This document shows positions 25,162 through 31,995 of a DNA stretch of 44,753 bases, piece after piece (the first letter of the stretch is position 1; each line of letters starts with the position of its first letter). Source of the DNA: JBBKWH01 sp037968855. GTDB taxonomy: Bacteria > Pseudomonadota > Gammaproteobacteria > Pseudomonadales > Moraxellaceae. The notes under the pieces are model-generated. The model saw nothing but the letters and a program-made list of their open reading frames with translations, was not told the DNA's origin and searched no databases. A program made the translations under genes and the position numbers. The stretch spans positions 1 through 44,753 of the forward strand of contig JBBKWH010000040.1 in assembly GCA_037968855.1 (NCBI GenBank), given 5' to 3'.

Positions 25162-25254
25162 TGTCACACTTTTTTCTTATTTATAGATTTTGGTAGGTGA
25201 CATTTTTTGTCAATATCCAGCGTACTGTGTCAGCACATTACTGACACAGTGTCA
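25162..25254. promoter_or_regulatory. Cluster of six TGTCA half-sites upstream of pilA (possible PilR sites)
   Basis: TGTCA or its complement TGACA occurs at 25162-25166, 25198-25202, 25208-25212, 25228-25232, 25242-25246 and 25250-25254. Two pairs are inverted: TGACA-N5-TGTCA, and the longer perfect repeat CTGTGTCAG-N7-CTGACACAG (25225-25249). They lie about 90-180 bases upstream of the predicted start, a normal distance for sigma54 enhancers, and PilR of P. aeruginosa is reported to favour TGTC cores. The long repeat is just after the darP stop and could also shape the darP mRNA end. Confidence 0.55.
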
Positions 25255-25260
25255 CTTGTA

Positions 25261-25791
25261 CTAAGAATTGTCAGAGAGTATGGCCACTTGCTGTACATAG
25301 TGCAGCAGGGCTTGACGCAGTTTTTCTTGATCCTCTGCTACGAAGTCTTGGGCAATGGCCCGTTGCATACGCAAGATGTGTTGACGCAAGGTATGGCGCT
25401 CGGCAGCAGGGTGCAGACGGACAAACTCGTTAATTGCCGAATCCCCTTGCTCAATCAACCGCTCAAGCCAACGCACCAGTTGTGCTTGCTTACGGGTGGA
25501 TTGACGGCCAGAGAGTGCGACAATAATCGCTGCTTCGTCTTCACGGCGTAGCAGCTTGCCAATCAGTTGAAACTGACGACGACGCGCTTCGTGTGCTGTG
25601 ATGTTTTTGAGCTCAAGCAGGCTAATCCGTAGATAGTCGTCAATCGGTAGCTTTTTGATCTGAGACTCAGGAAGGTCGGCCAGTTGTTGGCCGAGTGCGG
25701 CCATACGTTGTACGGCTTTTTTTTGCTCGGTTTTGCTGGGACGACCGTCGAGTTCTTCCCACTCTTGCTCTGGGGTTTTAGGTTTGGCCAT
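25261..25791 (-). CDS. darP: Ribosome-associated protein DarP (YjgA)
   Basis: A 176-residue protein of the YjgA family (E. coli YjgA was renamed DarP), which takes part in 50S subunit maturation. Family segments: the charged N-terminus TPEQEWEELDGRPSKTEQKKAVQRM, then LADLPESQIKKLPIDDYLRISLLELKNITAHEARRRQFQLIGKLLR, and the C-terminal helix with AERHTLRQHILRMQR. It is all-helical and strongly charged. It starts three bases after the NPr stop and is the last gene of the rapZ unit before the pilin control region. Confidence 0.92.
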   Translation of the reverse strand: MAKPKTPEQEWEELDGRPSKTEQKKAVQRMAALGQQLADLPESQIKKLPIDDYLRISLLELKNITAHEARRRQFQLIGKLLRREDEAAIIVALSGRQSTRKQAQLVRWLERLIEQGDSAINEFVRLHPAAERHTLRQHILRMQRAIAQDFVAEDQEKLRQALLHYVQQVAILSDNS

Positions 25792-25794
25792 CGT

Positions 25795-26064
25795 TTATTC
25801 GGACTCGTAGAAGCGGGCGGCAAACAATTCACGGATCGCGTCGCAGGCCTGTTGTTCATCAGGGCCATCGACCACAAGGCGTAGTTGGCTGCCTTTGCCT
25901 GCACCGAGCATGAGTAAGGACATGATATTTTTGGCATCAACAAGTTGCTCGCCCCGTCCAATTTGGATGGTAGAGCGATAGACAGTAGTGACTTCTATCA
26001 GCTTGCCGCTTGCACGGGCATGTAAGCCGAGTTTGTTGATGACATCGAGGGTGGTATCAATCAT
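25795..26064 (-). CDS. ptsO: HPr-like phosphocarrier NPr of the nitrogen PTS
   Basis: An 89-residue HPr-family protein. His15 in NKLGLHARASGKL is the phospho-accepting residue; LVDAKNIMSLLMLGAGKGS is the second conserved block with the regulatory serine region. In the PTSNtr chain it passes phosphate from PtsP to PtsN; neither is in this window. ATG 26064 overlaps the rapZ stop (ATGA), which fixes the start; the longer reading from 26106 is rejected. The rapZ-ptsO pairing is standard for proteobacteria. Confidence 0.9.
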   Translation of the reverse strand: MIDTTLDVINKLGLHARASGKLIEVTTVYRSTIQIGRGEQLVDAKNIMSLLMLGAGKGSQLRLVVDGPDEQQACDAIRELFAARFYESE

Positions 26065-26912
26065 GACCAGTATTTCAGTTCGCGGTGCAGAGTTTGGGTG
26101 GGCCATTGTGCCTTGAGCGCGTCGCTAAGTCTATTTACCAAATAGACCGAGCGATGTTGGCCGCCAGTACAGCCCACAGCGACGGTTAGATAATGCCGAT
26201 GCCCTTCGGCAAAAATAGGCAGCCATTTTTGCAAAAATGCTAAGAGGTCTTCATACATGTCAGCCACTGTTTCATGCGATTCAAAGAATGCCTTGACCTC
26301 TTTGTCCATGCCAGTTTGGGCACGAAGCTCTGGCTGCCAGTGCGGATTGGGCAAATGGCGAACGTCAAACACAAAGTCTGCATCCAGCGGCACACCGCGC
26401 TTATAACCAAAGGATTCTAAAATGAGAATCATGCGGTCGCCTTGGCCCATTTTGACCGAGAGCGTGTGTTGTAACTCGTGGATGTTAAGGCTACTGGTAT
26501 CCAGCGTGAGCGTGGCATGGCGGGCAATACCGGCTAGTAGCGATTCTTCGGCCTGTAGTGCCTCTGCCAGTGTGCTATAGCGGTCAGTCAGTGGGTGACG
26601 ACGGCGAGTGGATGAGAACCTTGCCAGCAAGACATCATCGCGAGCATTGAGAAATAAAATTTCCGGTTCGCCATACTTGCGTAGTTGCTCAAGGATGTCG
26701 TCAAAGTGCATTAGGTCTGAGCGCGGTGTTCGTACATCTACGCCCAATGCGAGCATATCGAGGTTATTTTCGCGGTCGAGGCGTGAGACGATTTCGGGCA
26801 GCAGCGACAGCGGTAAGTTGTCGATACAGTAATAGCCCAAGTCTTCGAGCATATGCAAAGCAGAGCTTTTGCCCGAACCTGAACGGCCCGAGACGATTAG
26901 CAGTTTTTTCAC
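26061..26912 (-). CDS. rapZ: RNase adapter / P-loop protein RapZ
   Basis: A 283-residue protein with Walker A GRSGSGKSSAL followed by HMLEDLGYYCIDNLPLSLLPEI, the GVDVRTPRSD block and the C-terminal domain CTGGQHRSVYLVNRL. In E. coli RapZ binds the GlmZ/GlmY RNAs and controls GlcN6P synthesis. The longest reading starts with TTG at 26939; GTG 26912, behind AAGGA, gives the usual N-terminus VKKLLIVSGRSGSGKS and length. GTG 26918 is also possible. It overlaps ptsO. Confidence 0.9.
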   Translation of the reverse strand: MKKLLIVSGRSGSGKSSALHMLEDLGYYCIDNLPLSLLPEIVSRLDRENNLDMLALGVDVRTPRSDLMHFDDILEQLRKYGEPEILFLNARDDVLLARFSSTRRRHPLTDRYSTLAEALQAEESLLAGIARHATLTLDTSSLNIHELQHTLSVKMGQGDRMILILESFGYKRGVPLDADFVFDVRHLPNPHWQPELRAQTGMDKEVKAFFESHETVADMYEDLLAFLQKWLPIFAEGHRHYLTVAVGCTGGQHRSVYLVNRLSDALKAQWPTQTLHRELKYWS

Positions 26913-26970
26913 GCGCACGTATCCTTGATCAAGCTGCAATTTGGTCTAGTGTAACGCAGCCTGATGACAC

Positions 26971-26990
26971 GCAGATGGGTATTCATCTGC
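26971..26990. repeat. Small hairpin between panC and rapZ
   Basis: GCAGATG and CATCTGC are perfect arms around a six-base loop, 13 bases after the panC stop on the minus strand. No T-run follows in either direction, so it is not a standard terminator; it may mark the mRNA end or a boundary between the pan genes and rapZ. Confidence 0.4.
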
Positions 26991-27002
26991 GCAGAACGCA
27001 CC

Positions 27003-27863
27003 TCATACAGATGGTGTGATTGGACGACGAACGTGCAAGTTATCAATCAGACGGGTTTTGCCGAGTTTTGCGGCAACCAGAATCACCCACTCTTGGCTAT
27101 CGGCATGTATTTGACCCAATAACGGGGTACGAATATCTAAATAATCGACCACAAATCCGGCATCACTCAGTTGCTGATGGGCCTGTGCAAGCATGTTGTC
27201 GGGAGTATCCGACTGGGCAATTAGTCCAGCGCCAATCTGTTGTAATACTTGATAAATATGCGGCGCGAGGATGCGTTCATCACTACTGAGATAGCCATTG
27301 CGTGAGCTTAACGCTAGACCATCGACGGCACGCATGGTTGGCACACCAATCACATCAACCGGAAAACATAAGTCGCGGGCCAAATGGCGAATCACTGCCA
27401 ATTGTTGAAAGTCTTTTTCGCCAAAAAAAGCCACATTGGGTTGAACAATATTAAATAACTTGGTCACCACTGTGGCCACGCCAGTAAAGTGCCCCGGACG
27501 GCTTTTGCCACATAAATCTTGGGTGATGGCGTTGACTTGTACGGTGGTGTGCTGAGGACCATCGCCATAAATTTGTTGCACACTGGGCGCAAACAAAATA
27601 TCGCAATCGGCATCAAACAACAGTTTGCTGTCGGTTTCTAAGGTGCGTGGATAGCTGCCAAAGTCTTCGCCTTCACCAAACTGTGTTGGATTAACAAAAA
27701 TACTGACCACCACAATGTCGCAGCGGTTACGCGCTTCTTGCACCAAGCGCAAATGGCCTTCGTGCAAGTTACCCATGGTTGGTACAAAGCCTATCGACTT
27801 GCGTGCAGCACGTGCAGGGCCAAGTGCGGCGTGTAGGCCCTGAATGGTGGTTTCAGTTTTCAT
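27003..27863 (-). CDS. panC: Pantothenate synthetase
   Basis: Joins pantoate and beta-alanine using ATP to form pantothenate, the coenzyme A precursor. The 286-residue enzyme has the nucleotide-binding GFVPTMGNLHEGHLRLV (HIGH-like), FVNPTQFGEGEDFGSYPRT, FFGEKDFQQL and the KMSK-like region LSSRNGYLS. It begins three bases after the panB stop and is the last gene of the pcnB-folK-panB-panC unit, the same order as in Pseudomonas. Confidence 0.95.
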   Translation of the reverse strand: MKTETTIQGLHAALGPARAARKSIGFVPTMGNLHEGHLRLVQEARNRCDIVVVSIFVNPTQFGEGEDFGSYPRTLETDSKLLFDADCDILFAPSVQQIYGDGPQHTTVQVNAITQDLCGKSRPGHFTGVATVVTKLFNIVQPNVAFFGEKDFQQLAVIRHLARDLCFPVDVIGVPTMRAVDGLALSSRNGYLSSDERILAPHIYQVLQQIGAGLIAQSDTPDNMLAQAHQQLSDAGFVVDYLDIRTPLLGQIHADSQEWVILVAAKLGKTRLIDNLHVRRPITPSV

Positions 27864-27866
27864 TGT

Positions 27867-28664
27867 TCAAAGCTCAATATGAAACGCATGTTCTGGCGCA
27901 GGATACTGCCGTTCCCGAACCGATTGATGATACAAAGCAAAGGCTTCAGTAATGCTAGCAGCATCTTGCATAAAATTGCGCACAAAACGCGCAGGCTTAC
28001 CATGATGTAATCCCAACATGTCGTGCATGACCAACACTTGGCCATCACAATCCACACCTGCCCCAATGCCAATGACGGGCACATCAAATCGTGCGCGCAC
28101 TTCTGACGCAAGTGTCGCAGGCACACACTCAAGCAATAATAGTGCCGCACCTGCATCAACTACGGCTTGGCAGTCTGCCAACAGTTGATCAGCAGCCTCA
28201 CGGGTACGCCCTTGGACCCGATAACCACCAAACACATTGACCGATTGCGGGGTTAAGCCCAAATGAATACAGGCTGGCACACCACTTTGCGCCAATACAC
28301 GCACAGTCTCGGCCAGCCATGCCCCGCCTTCAAGCTTGACCGCATGTGCGCCTGCTTGCATCAACGTCGTGGATGCACGAATAGCATCTGGCAAGGTGGC
28401 ATAACTCATAAAAGGTAAATCAGCCATAATAAAGGCATGCCGATTGCCACGTGCAACCGCACGGGTGTGATAGGCCAAATCGTCAACCGTGACTGGCAAT
28501 GTCGAGTCGTGACCTTGCACCACCATGCCAAGTGAGTCACCGATCAAAATACTATCGATCTGCGCCTGCTGCATGGCATGGGCAAAGGTTGCGTCATAAC
28601 AGGTTAAGCACGAAAACGGTGTGCCATTGGCCTTGTACTGGCGCAACTGGTTCAAGCTGATCAT
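27867..28664 (-). CDS. panB: 3-methyl-2-oxobutanoate hydroxymethyltransferase
   Basis: Adds a hydroxymethyl group from methylene-tetrahydrofolate to alpha-ketoisovalerate, first step of pantoate synthesis. The 265-residue TIM-barrel shows CYDATFAHAMQQAQIDSILIGDSLGMVVQGHDSTLPVT with the metal-binding Asp residues, KLEGG, and the IGIGAGVDCDGQVLVMHDMLGL block. ATG 28664 has GGAG at correct spacing; the longer reading from 28682 is less likely. It uses a folate cofactor, made in part through folK and pabB of this window. Confidence 0.95.
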   Translation of the reverse strand: MISLNQLRQYKANGTPFSCLTCYDATFAHAMQQAQIDSILIGDSLGMVVQGHDSTLPVTVDDLAYHTRAVARGNRHAFIMADLPFMSYATLPDAIRASTTLMQAGAHAVKLEGGAWLAETVRVLAQSGVPACIHLGLTPQSVNVFGGYRVQGRTREAADQLLADCQAVVDAGAALLLLECVPATLASEVRARFDVPVIGIGAGVDCDGQVLVMHDMLGLHHGKPARFVRNFMQDAASITEAFALYHQSVRERQYPAPEHAFHIEL

Positions 28665-28736
28665 CTGCACATCTCCAAACACGTTAAAACGAACGACTCA
28701 ATCGTCTCTTGATCATTGCAATGGCTCAATCACAGC

Positions 28737-29225
28737 CTAAACATCAACCCAATCATTTGCAGCCACAGCACGAATCCCAACGGCATCATGTGCCAACGCT
28801 AAGGCAGATAAACGCTGCCCCGCCACCATCAAATCAGAATTTAAATCCAATAAAGGCTGAATCACAAACGCACGCTGCAAGATTCCAGCGTGGGGCAATG
28901 TCAATCGATCTGTCTGAATCTGTGCGTCGTCTAATAGCAGCAAGTCCAGATCTAAGGTACGCTCGCCCCAGTGCCGACCACGCACCCGCCCTGCCGTCTG
29001 CTCTAGTGCTTGTAACTGATCCAACAGTTCGAGCGGATCAGCAGCGGTCTGTAGTTCAACCGCTGCATTGAGATAGTCTGGCTGATCTTGCGGCCCCATC
29101 GGTGCACTGGCATACAGGCGAGACACACGAATTGGCCCTAATGCAGCCAAGCCTCGCACCGCCTCAATCAATAACCCGCGTGAGTCACCCAAGTTACTGC
29201 CCAGACCAATGTACGCCAGTCCCAT
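28737..29225 (-). CDS. folK: 6-hydroxymethyl-7,8-dihydropterin pyrophosphokinase
   Basis: Transfers pyrophosphate from ATP to hydroxymethyldihydropterin in folate synthesis. The 162-residue enzyme contains AYIGLGSNLGD at the N-terminus, the substrate segment GPQDQPDYLNAAVEL and the signature GERTLDLDLLLLDD, where the two Asp residues bind magnesium. Its ATG overlaps the pcnB stop (TGATG), giving coupled translation. A 72-base gap separates it from panB. Confidence 0.94.
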   Translation of the reverse strand: MGLAYIGLGSNLGDSRGLLIEAVRGLAALGPIRVSRLYASAPMGPQDQPDYLNAAVELQTAADPLELLDQLQALEQTAGRVRGRHWGERTLDLDLLLLDDAQIQTDRLTLPHAGILQRAFVIQPLLDLNSDLMVAGQRLSALALAHDAVGIRAVAANDWVDV

Positions 29226-30802
29226 CAATACGGCCCCATAAACACCGTCGACAAATCACGCGGACGACGGCGACGACGTGGCAACTGGCGTTCATCCTGT
29301 TGACGTGGGCTGCGTTGGCGTTTGGGCTGATCGCTTGATGCGTCGGCATTCATGCGTGCCTCAGCAATATCGGCATCTACATCTGCTTCAACAATCCGGC
29401 TATCTGGTGACTCGGTTTGTGATGCTTCTTGTGGTTCACTTGAGCGTGGTTTACGCACCCGACGACGACGTGGTTTTTCGTCCTCAACCGGCAGCAATTG
29501 AATCGGCTGATTGTCGATCACCAGCGCTGCTGCATCTGATGTCGCAGACTCGGCTTTTTCGCCTTTGCGCTTGCGATTGGCCCGCAGTTGCTTGCGGTTT
29601 AGATCAGCAATGATTTTTTCACGCTGATCGTCGCCCAATTCTTGGTAGTCGTGCCACCACTGCCCCATGCCTGCGGTTGTACCATCGCCCGATTTTTCAC
29701 GCAGATACAAAAAGTCAAAGCCCGCACGAAAACGCGGATGAGTCGATAGGGATGGAATTTGTCGTGCACGCGGATCAAGCAGACGCGGCTGTAGCTCCCA
29801 AATCTCACGAATAAACACTTCAGCATATCGGGGAATGGCGGTGCGTTTTTGTTGCCGACGCATCACATCGACACCCGCTTGGGTCCATGCTTCGGTATCG
29901 TTGATACCAGATGCTTTAAGCTGTTGCACTCGATCCAAAAAGGGCTGCCACATCAAAACGGCATAAAAGAATGCAGGATTAATGGTTTTGCCTGACTTGA
30001 TGCGTAAGTCAGTATTGTCGGCGGCACGATGAATAAACGGTGTCATGACTGGTGCAGGATCAGCAAACATGACTGGCCAAACATGATACTGAATCATCAG
30101 TTTGAGCAATGGGGTCAAATGACCGCCGGTAAACATTTTTTGGCTTTCGTCATATAAGCGATGTGGCGAGACATCCAACAGCAACTTTGCCAAAGATGCG
30201 TTCAGCACATCGGTAATGGCTGAATCAATGTTGAACTCAAGCTTGGCGGCAAAGCGTAGTACCCGCAACATACGCACGGGATCTTCTTCAAAACGCTGTA
30301 GCGGATCACCTAAGAACTTGATTTGCTCGGCTTCAATGTCTTCCATTGCATTACAAAAGTCGAGAATCTGACCTTTACGTGGCTGGTAGTACAGACTGTT
30401 AATGGTGAAGTCACGACGCGAAAAGTCTTGTTTGATGGTGCCCCAGACATTATCACGGGTAATCATGCCCGCTGCGGTGGTCGCAGGCTGGCGTGGTGGC
30501 GCTCGAAAGGTCGCGACCTCAATCATGTCACGGCCCGAATAGACATGGGCCAACTCAAAGCGACGACCAATAATGCGACAACGCTTGCCAAAAACATCGC
30601 GAATTTGGTTGGGCGTGGCATTGGTCACCGCATCAAAATCTTTGGGATGTAAGCCCAGCAATAAGTCTCGAACGCCACCCCCGACGATATATGCCTCATA
30701 ACCGGCTTCGGTGAGGGTATCTAAAACATCAAGAATAGCAGGCGATAGCTGGGATGGTACCAAGCCAAATGTGGACGCGCGCAGGGTTTGCACAGGTGGC
30801 AT
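29225..30802 (-). CDS. pcnB: Poly(A) polymerase I
   Basis: Adds A-tails to RNA 3' ends and so promotes decay. The 525-residue protein has the nucleotidyltransferase core EAYIVGGGVRDLLLGLHPKDFDAVTNATPNQI with the catalytic Asp pair, then RRFELAHV, the RRDFTINSLYY and EDPVRMLRVLRFAAKLEF segments, and a long basic C-terminal tail (PRRRRVRKPRS, RRRRRPRDLS) typical of PcnB rather than CCA-adding enzymes. The start is unclear: ATG 30802 sits one base after AAGGAG, while GTG 30793 would have standard spacing; TTG 30826 is unlikely. It is upstream of folK, as in Pseudomonas, and lies downstream of the small-RNA locus. Confidence 0.92.
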   Translation of the reverse strand: MPPVQTLRASTFGLVPSQLSPAILDVLDTLTEAGYEAYIVGGGVRDLLLGLHPKDFDAVTNATPNQIRDVFGKRCRIIGRRFELAHVYSGRDMIEVATFRAPPRQPATTAAGMITRDNVWGTIKQDFSRRDFTINSLYYQPRKGQILDFCNAMEDIEAEQIKFLGDPLQRFEEDPVRMLRVLRFAAKLEFNIDSAITDVLNASLAKLLLDVSPHRLYDESQKMFTGGHLTPLLKLMIQYHVWPVMFADPAPVMTPFIHRAADNTDLRIKSGKTINPAFFYAVLMWQPFLDRVQQLKASGINDTEAWTQAGVDVMRRQQKRTAIPRYAEVFIREIWELQPRLLDPRARQIPSLSTHPRFRAGFDFLYLREKSGDGTTAGMGQWWHDYQELGDDQREKIIADLNRKQLRANRKRKGEKAESATSDAAALVIDNQPIQLLPVEDEKPRRRRVRKPRSSEPQEASQTESPDSRIVEADVDADIAEARMNADASSDQPKRQRSPRQQDERQLPRRRRRPRDLSTVFMGPY

Positions 30803-30913
30803 GCTCCTTGGCAGCAGGCGAATCAAAGAAAAGTGAAAGCGGGTCGATCATAGCCGTTTGCTGAACTTTGGGCAATTTGTACCGCACTGCAATCGATGGC
30901 CTAATGGATTGGC

Positions 30914-30945
30914 AAAAAAAAACGCGGGGGGCGAACCCCCCGCGT
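30914..30945 (-). terminator. Very strong intrinsic terminator with UUCG loop
   Basis: On the minus strand ACGCGGGGGG and CCCCCCGCGT form a 10-bp GC stem closed by TTCG, followed by T8. No protein gene ends nearby upstream; the nearest, comEA, stops over 400 bases earlier. It therefore most likely ends the putative small RNA. Confidence 0.93.
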
Positions 30946-31130
30946 GCGCTGTGTTGTTATATGGACAACTATCGTCTTTATGCTTGTATCTACCACCTCG
31001 TACCTAGCCCTCGCTTCTTTATCGTCAGTTCTCGCTCCCTCTGCTGTCCATCATCTGTTGATAGTTGCTATCGATGACGCAGCGTTATTATTATCAATAA
31101 GAGCCTCATTACTTTTGTTGTTAGCTCCGC
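30914..31130 (-). ncRNA. crcZ: Candidate CrcZ-like small RNA (sigma54-driven)
   Basis: About 215 nucleotides run from a predicted sigma54 start near 31130 to the strong terminator. No coding frame fits. Three A-rich tracts are suited to the distal face of Hfq: AACAACAA (31115-31122), AATAATAA (31085-31092) and AACAACA (30952-30958), all read on the minus strand. In Pseudomonas, CrcZ lies between cbrB and pcnB, is driven by sigma54 and CbrB, and uses AAYAAYAA-type motifs to sequester Hfq/Crc, relieving catabolite repression. Here the same position upstream of pcnB-folK-panB-panC, a perfect sigma54 promoter and the motifs are all present, but cbrAB is not adjacent. The RNA is shorter than the ~400-base CrcZ of P. 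aeruginosa. Identity is inferred from context and motifs, not from sequence match. Confidence 0.68.
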
Positions 31131-31139
31131 CCCTATTAA

Positions 31140-31155
31140 TGCAACAGCCGTGCCA
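31140..31155 (-). promoter_or_regulatory. Consensus sigma54 promoter of the small RNA
   Basis: On the minus strand TGGCACGGCTGTTGCA matches TGGCACG-N4-TTGCA at every consensus base, with GG and GC ten bases apart. Start of transcription is expected near 31129-31130. It is followed within 30 bases by the first A-rich motif. Confidence 0.85.
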
Positions 31156-31242
31156 ACTTCACAATCGATTCATAATATATCTCAATACACTGTTTTTTAT
31201 AAATTTTAATAACATTATCAATGCCGGTATTATGAAGCATTG

Positions 31243-31329
31243 GTAACACTATTGATTAGTAGTACTTACCCAATGGGTAGCTTCGTAACACTTATAGTCG
31301 TAACACCTCAGCACTTGGCTCAGTGTTAC
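31243..31329. promoter_or_regulatory. Four GTAACAC repeats upstream of the sigma54 promoter (activator sites)
   Basis: GTAACACT occurs at 31243-31250 and 31285-31292, GTAACACC at 31300-31307, and the inverted AGTGTTAC at 31322-31329. They lie about 115-200 bases upstream of the predicted start, in the space between comEA and the promoter. TGTTAC/GTAACA hexamers have been described for CbrB control of crcZ in Pseudomonas (from memory), so a CbrB-like activator is a candidate. Confidence 0.6.
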
Positions 31330-31361
31330 CCCCAATTCTTTTATTCGCTACCATCTACCCA

Positions 31362-31853
31362 CTAACGGTCGGTCAAGCGAATCACCGCACGATTTTTTTC
31401 GATAGTTTTGGGGCCAATGCCTTTGACTAAAGCCAAGTCTTCAATTTGCTTAAAGGGGCCGTGCTGCTCACGATAGACCACAATGGCTTCGGCTTTTTTT
31501 GGTCCAACGCCATTCAGTGACACAGCCAACGTCGTTGCATCCGCTCGATTAATATTCACTTGTTGGCCGTTCATGGCATGAGAGGTCGTTGCAGGCTTTT
31601 GACTGCTTTGGCGATTATTTTGGGTAATGACCTTAGACTGCTGGTTGTTATGATTGGTCGAGAACGGGTTATTGGTCGTCGCCGTGTTGCTTTGGGATGC
31701 AGCACGCGTGGTTGGGCCATCAATGCTGAGTAATTGATAGGCCTCTTTGGCAGATCCTGCACAGACCGCCGGTGCGGCATAACTGAGGCTACTCAACAGC
31801 ACACAGATCATCCACCAGCCACGATGAAGGGCGGCTTGAGGTTTATTGTTCAT
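31362..31853 (-). CDS. comEA: ComEA-like helix-hairpin-helix DNA-binding protein
   Basis: A 163-residue exported protein: signal peptide ending near APAVCA-GS, a Gln/Asn/Ser/Thr-rich linker (residues ~45-95), then a pair of helix-hairpin-helix motifs in VNINRADATTLAVSLNGVGPKKAEAIVVYREQHGPFKQIEDLALVKGIGPKTIEKNRAVIRL. ComEA binds incoming DNA in the periplasm during natural transformation. Together with the type IV pilins nearby it suggests competence. It stands alone between moaA and the small-RNA locus; no terminator is visible before the sigma54 activator sites. Confidence 0.88.
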   Translation of the reverse strand: MNNKPQAALHRGWWMICVLLSSLSYAAPAVCAGSAKEAYQLLSIDGPTTRAASQSNTATTNNPFSTNHNNQQSKVITQNNRQSSQKPATTSHAMNGQQVNINRADATTLAVSLNGVGPKKAEAIVVYREQHGPFKQIEDLALVKGIGPKTIEKNRAVIRLTDR

Positions 31854-31995
31854 TGGTTATTTTTCCTATCTTGGGTCAACAGTTGTTTTTTGAGCACTGT
31901 AGCCTGCGGTATTGACGGATAGCTAAAACAGATGCAGGGCTCACCAATGCATGGATGCGTTATTTAGCATGGGGTGCTGATCAAATCAATGAAGG

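Noticed and set aside
30914..31130. RsmY/RsmZ-type RNA as the identity of the non-coding transcript
   Set aside because: A few GGA triplets occur, but no GacA box was seen upstream and the promoter is sigma54-type; A-rich tracts and gene context fit CrcZ better.
30944..31246. Plus-strand frame of 100 residues across the small-RNA region
   Set aside because: No family resemblance, no start signals, and it runs opposite to the sigma54 promoter and terminator which together explain the region.
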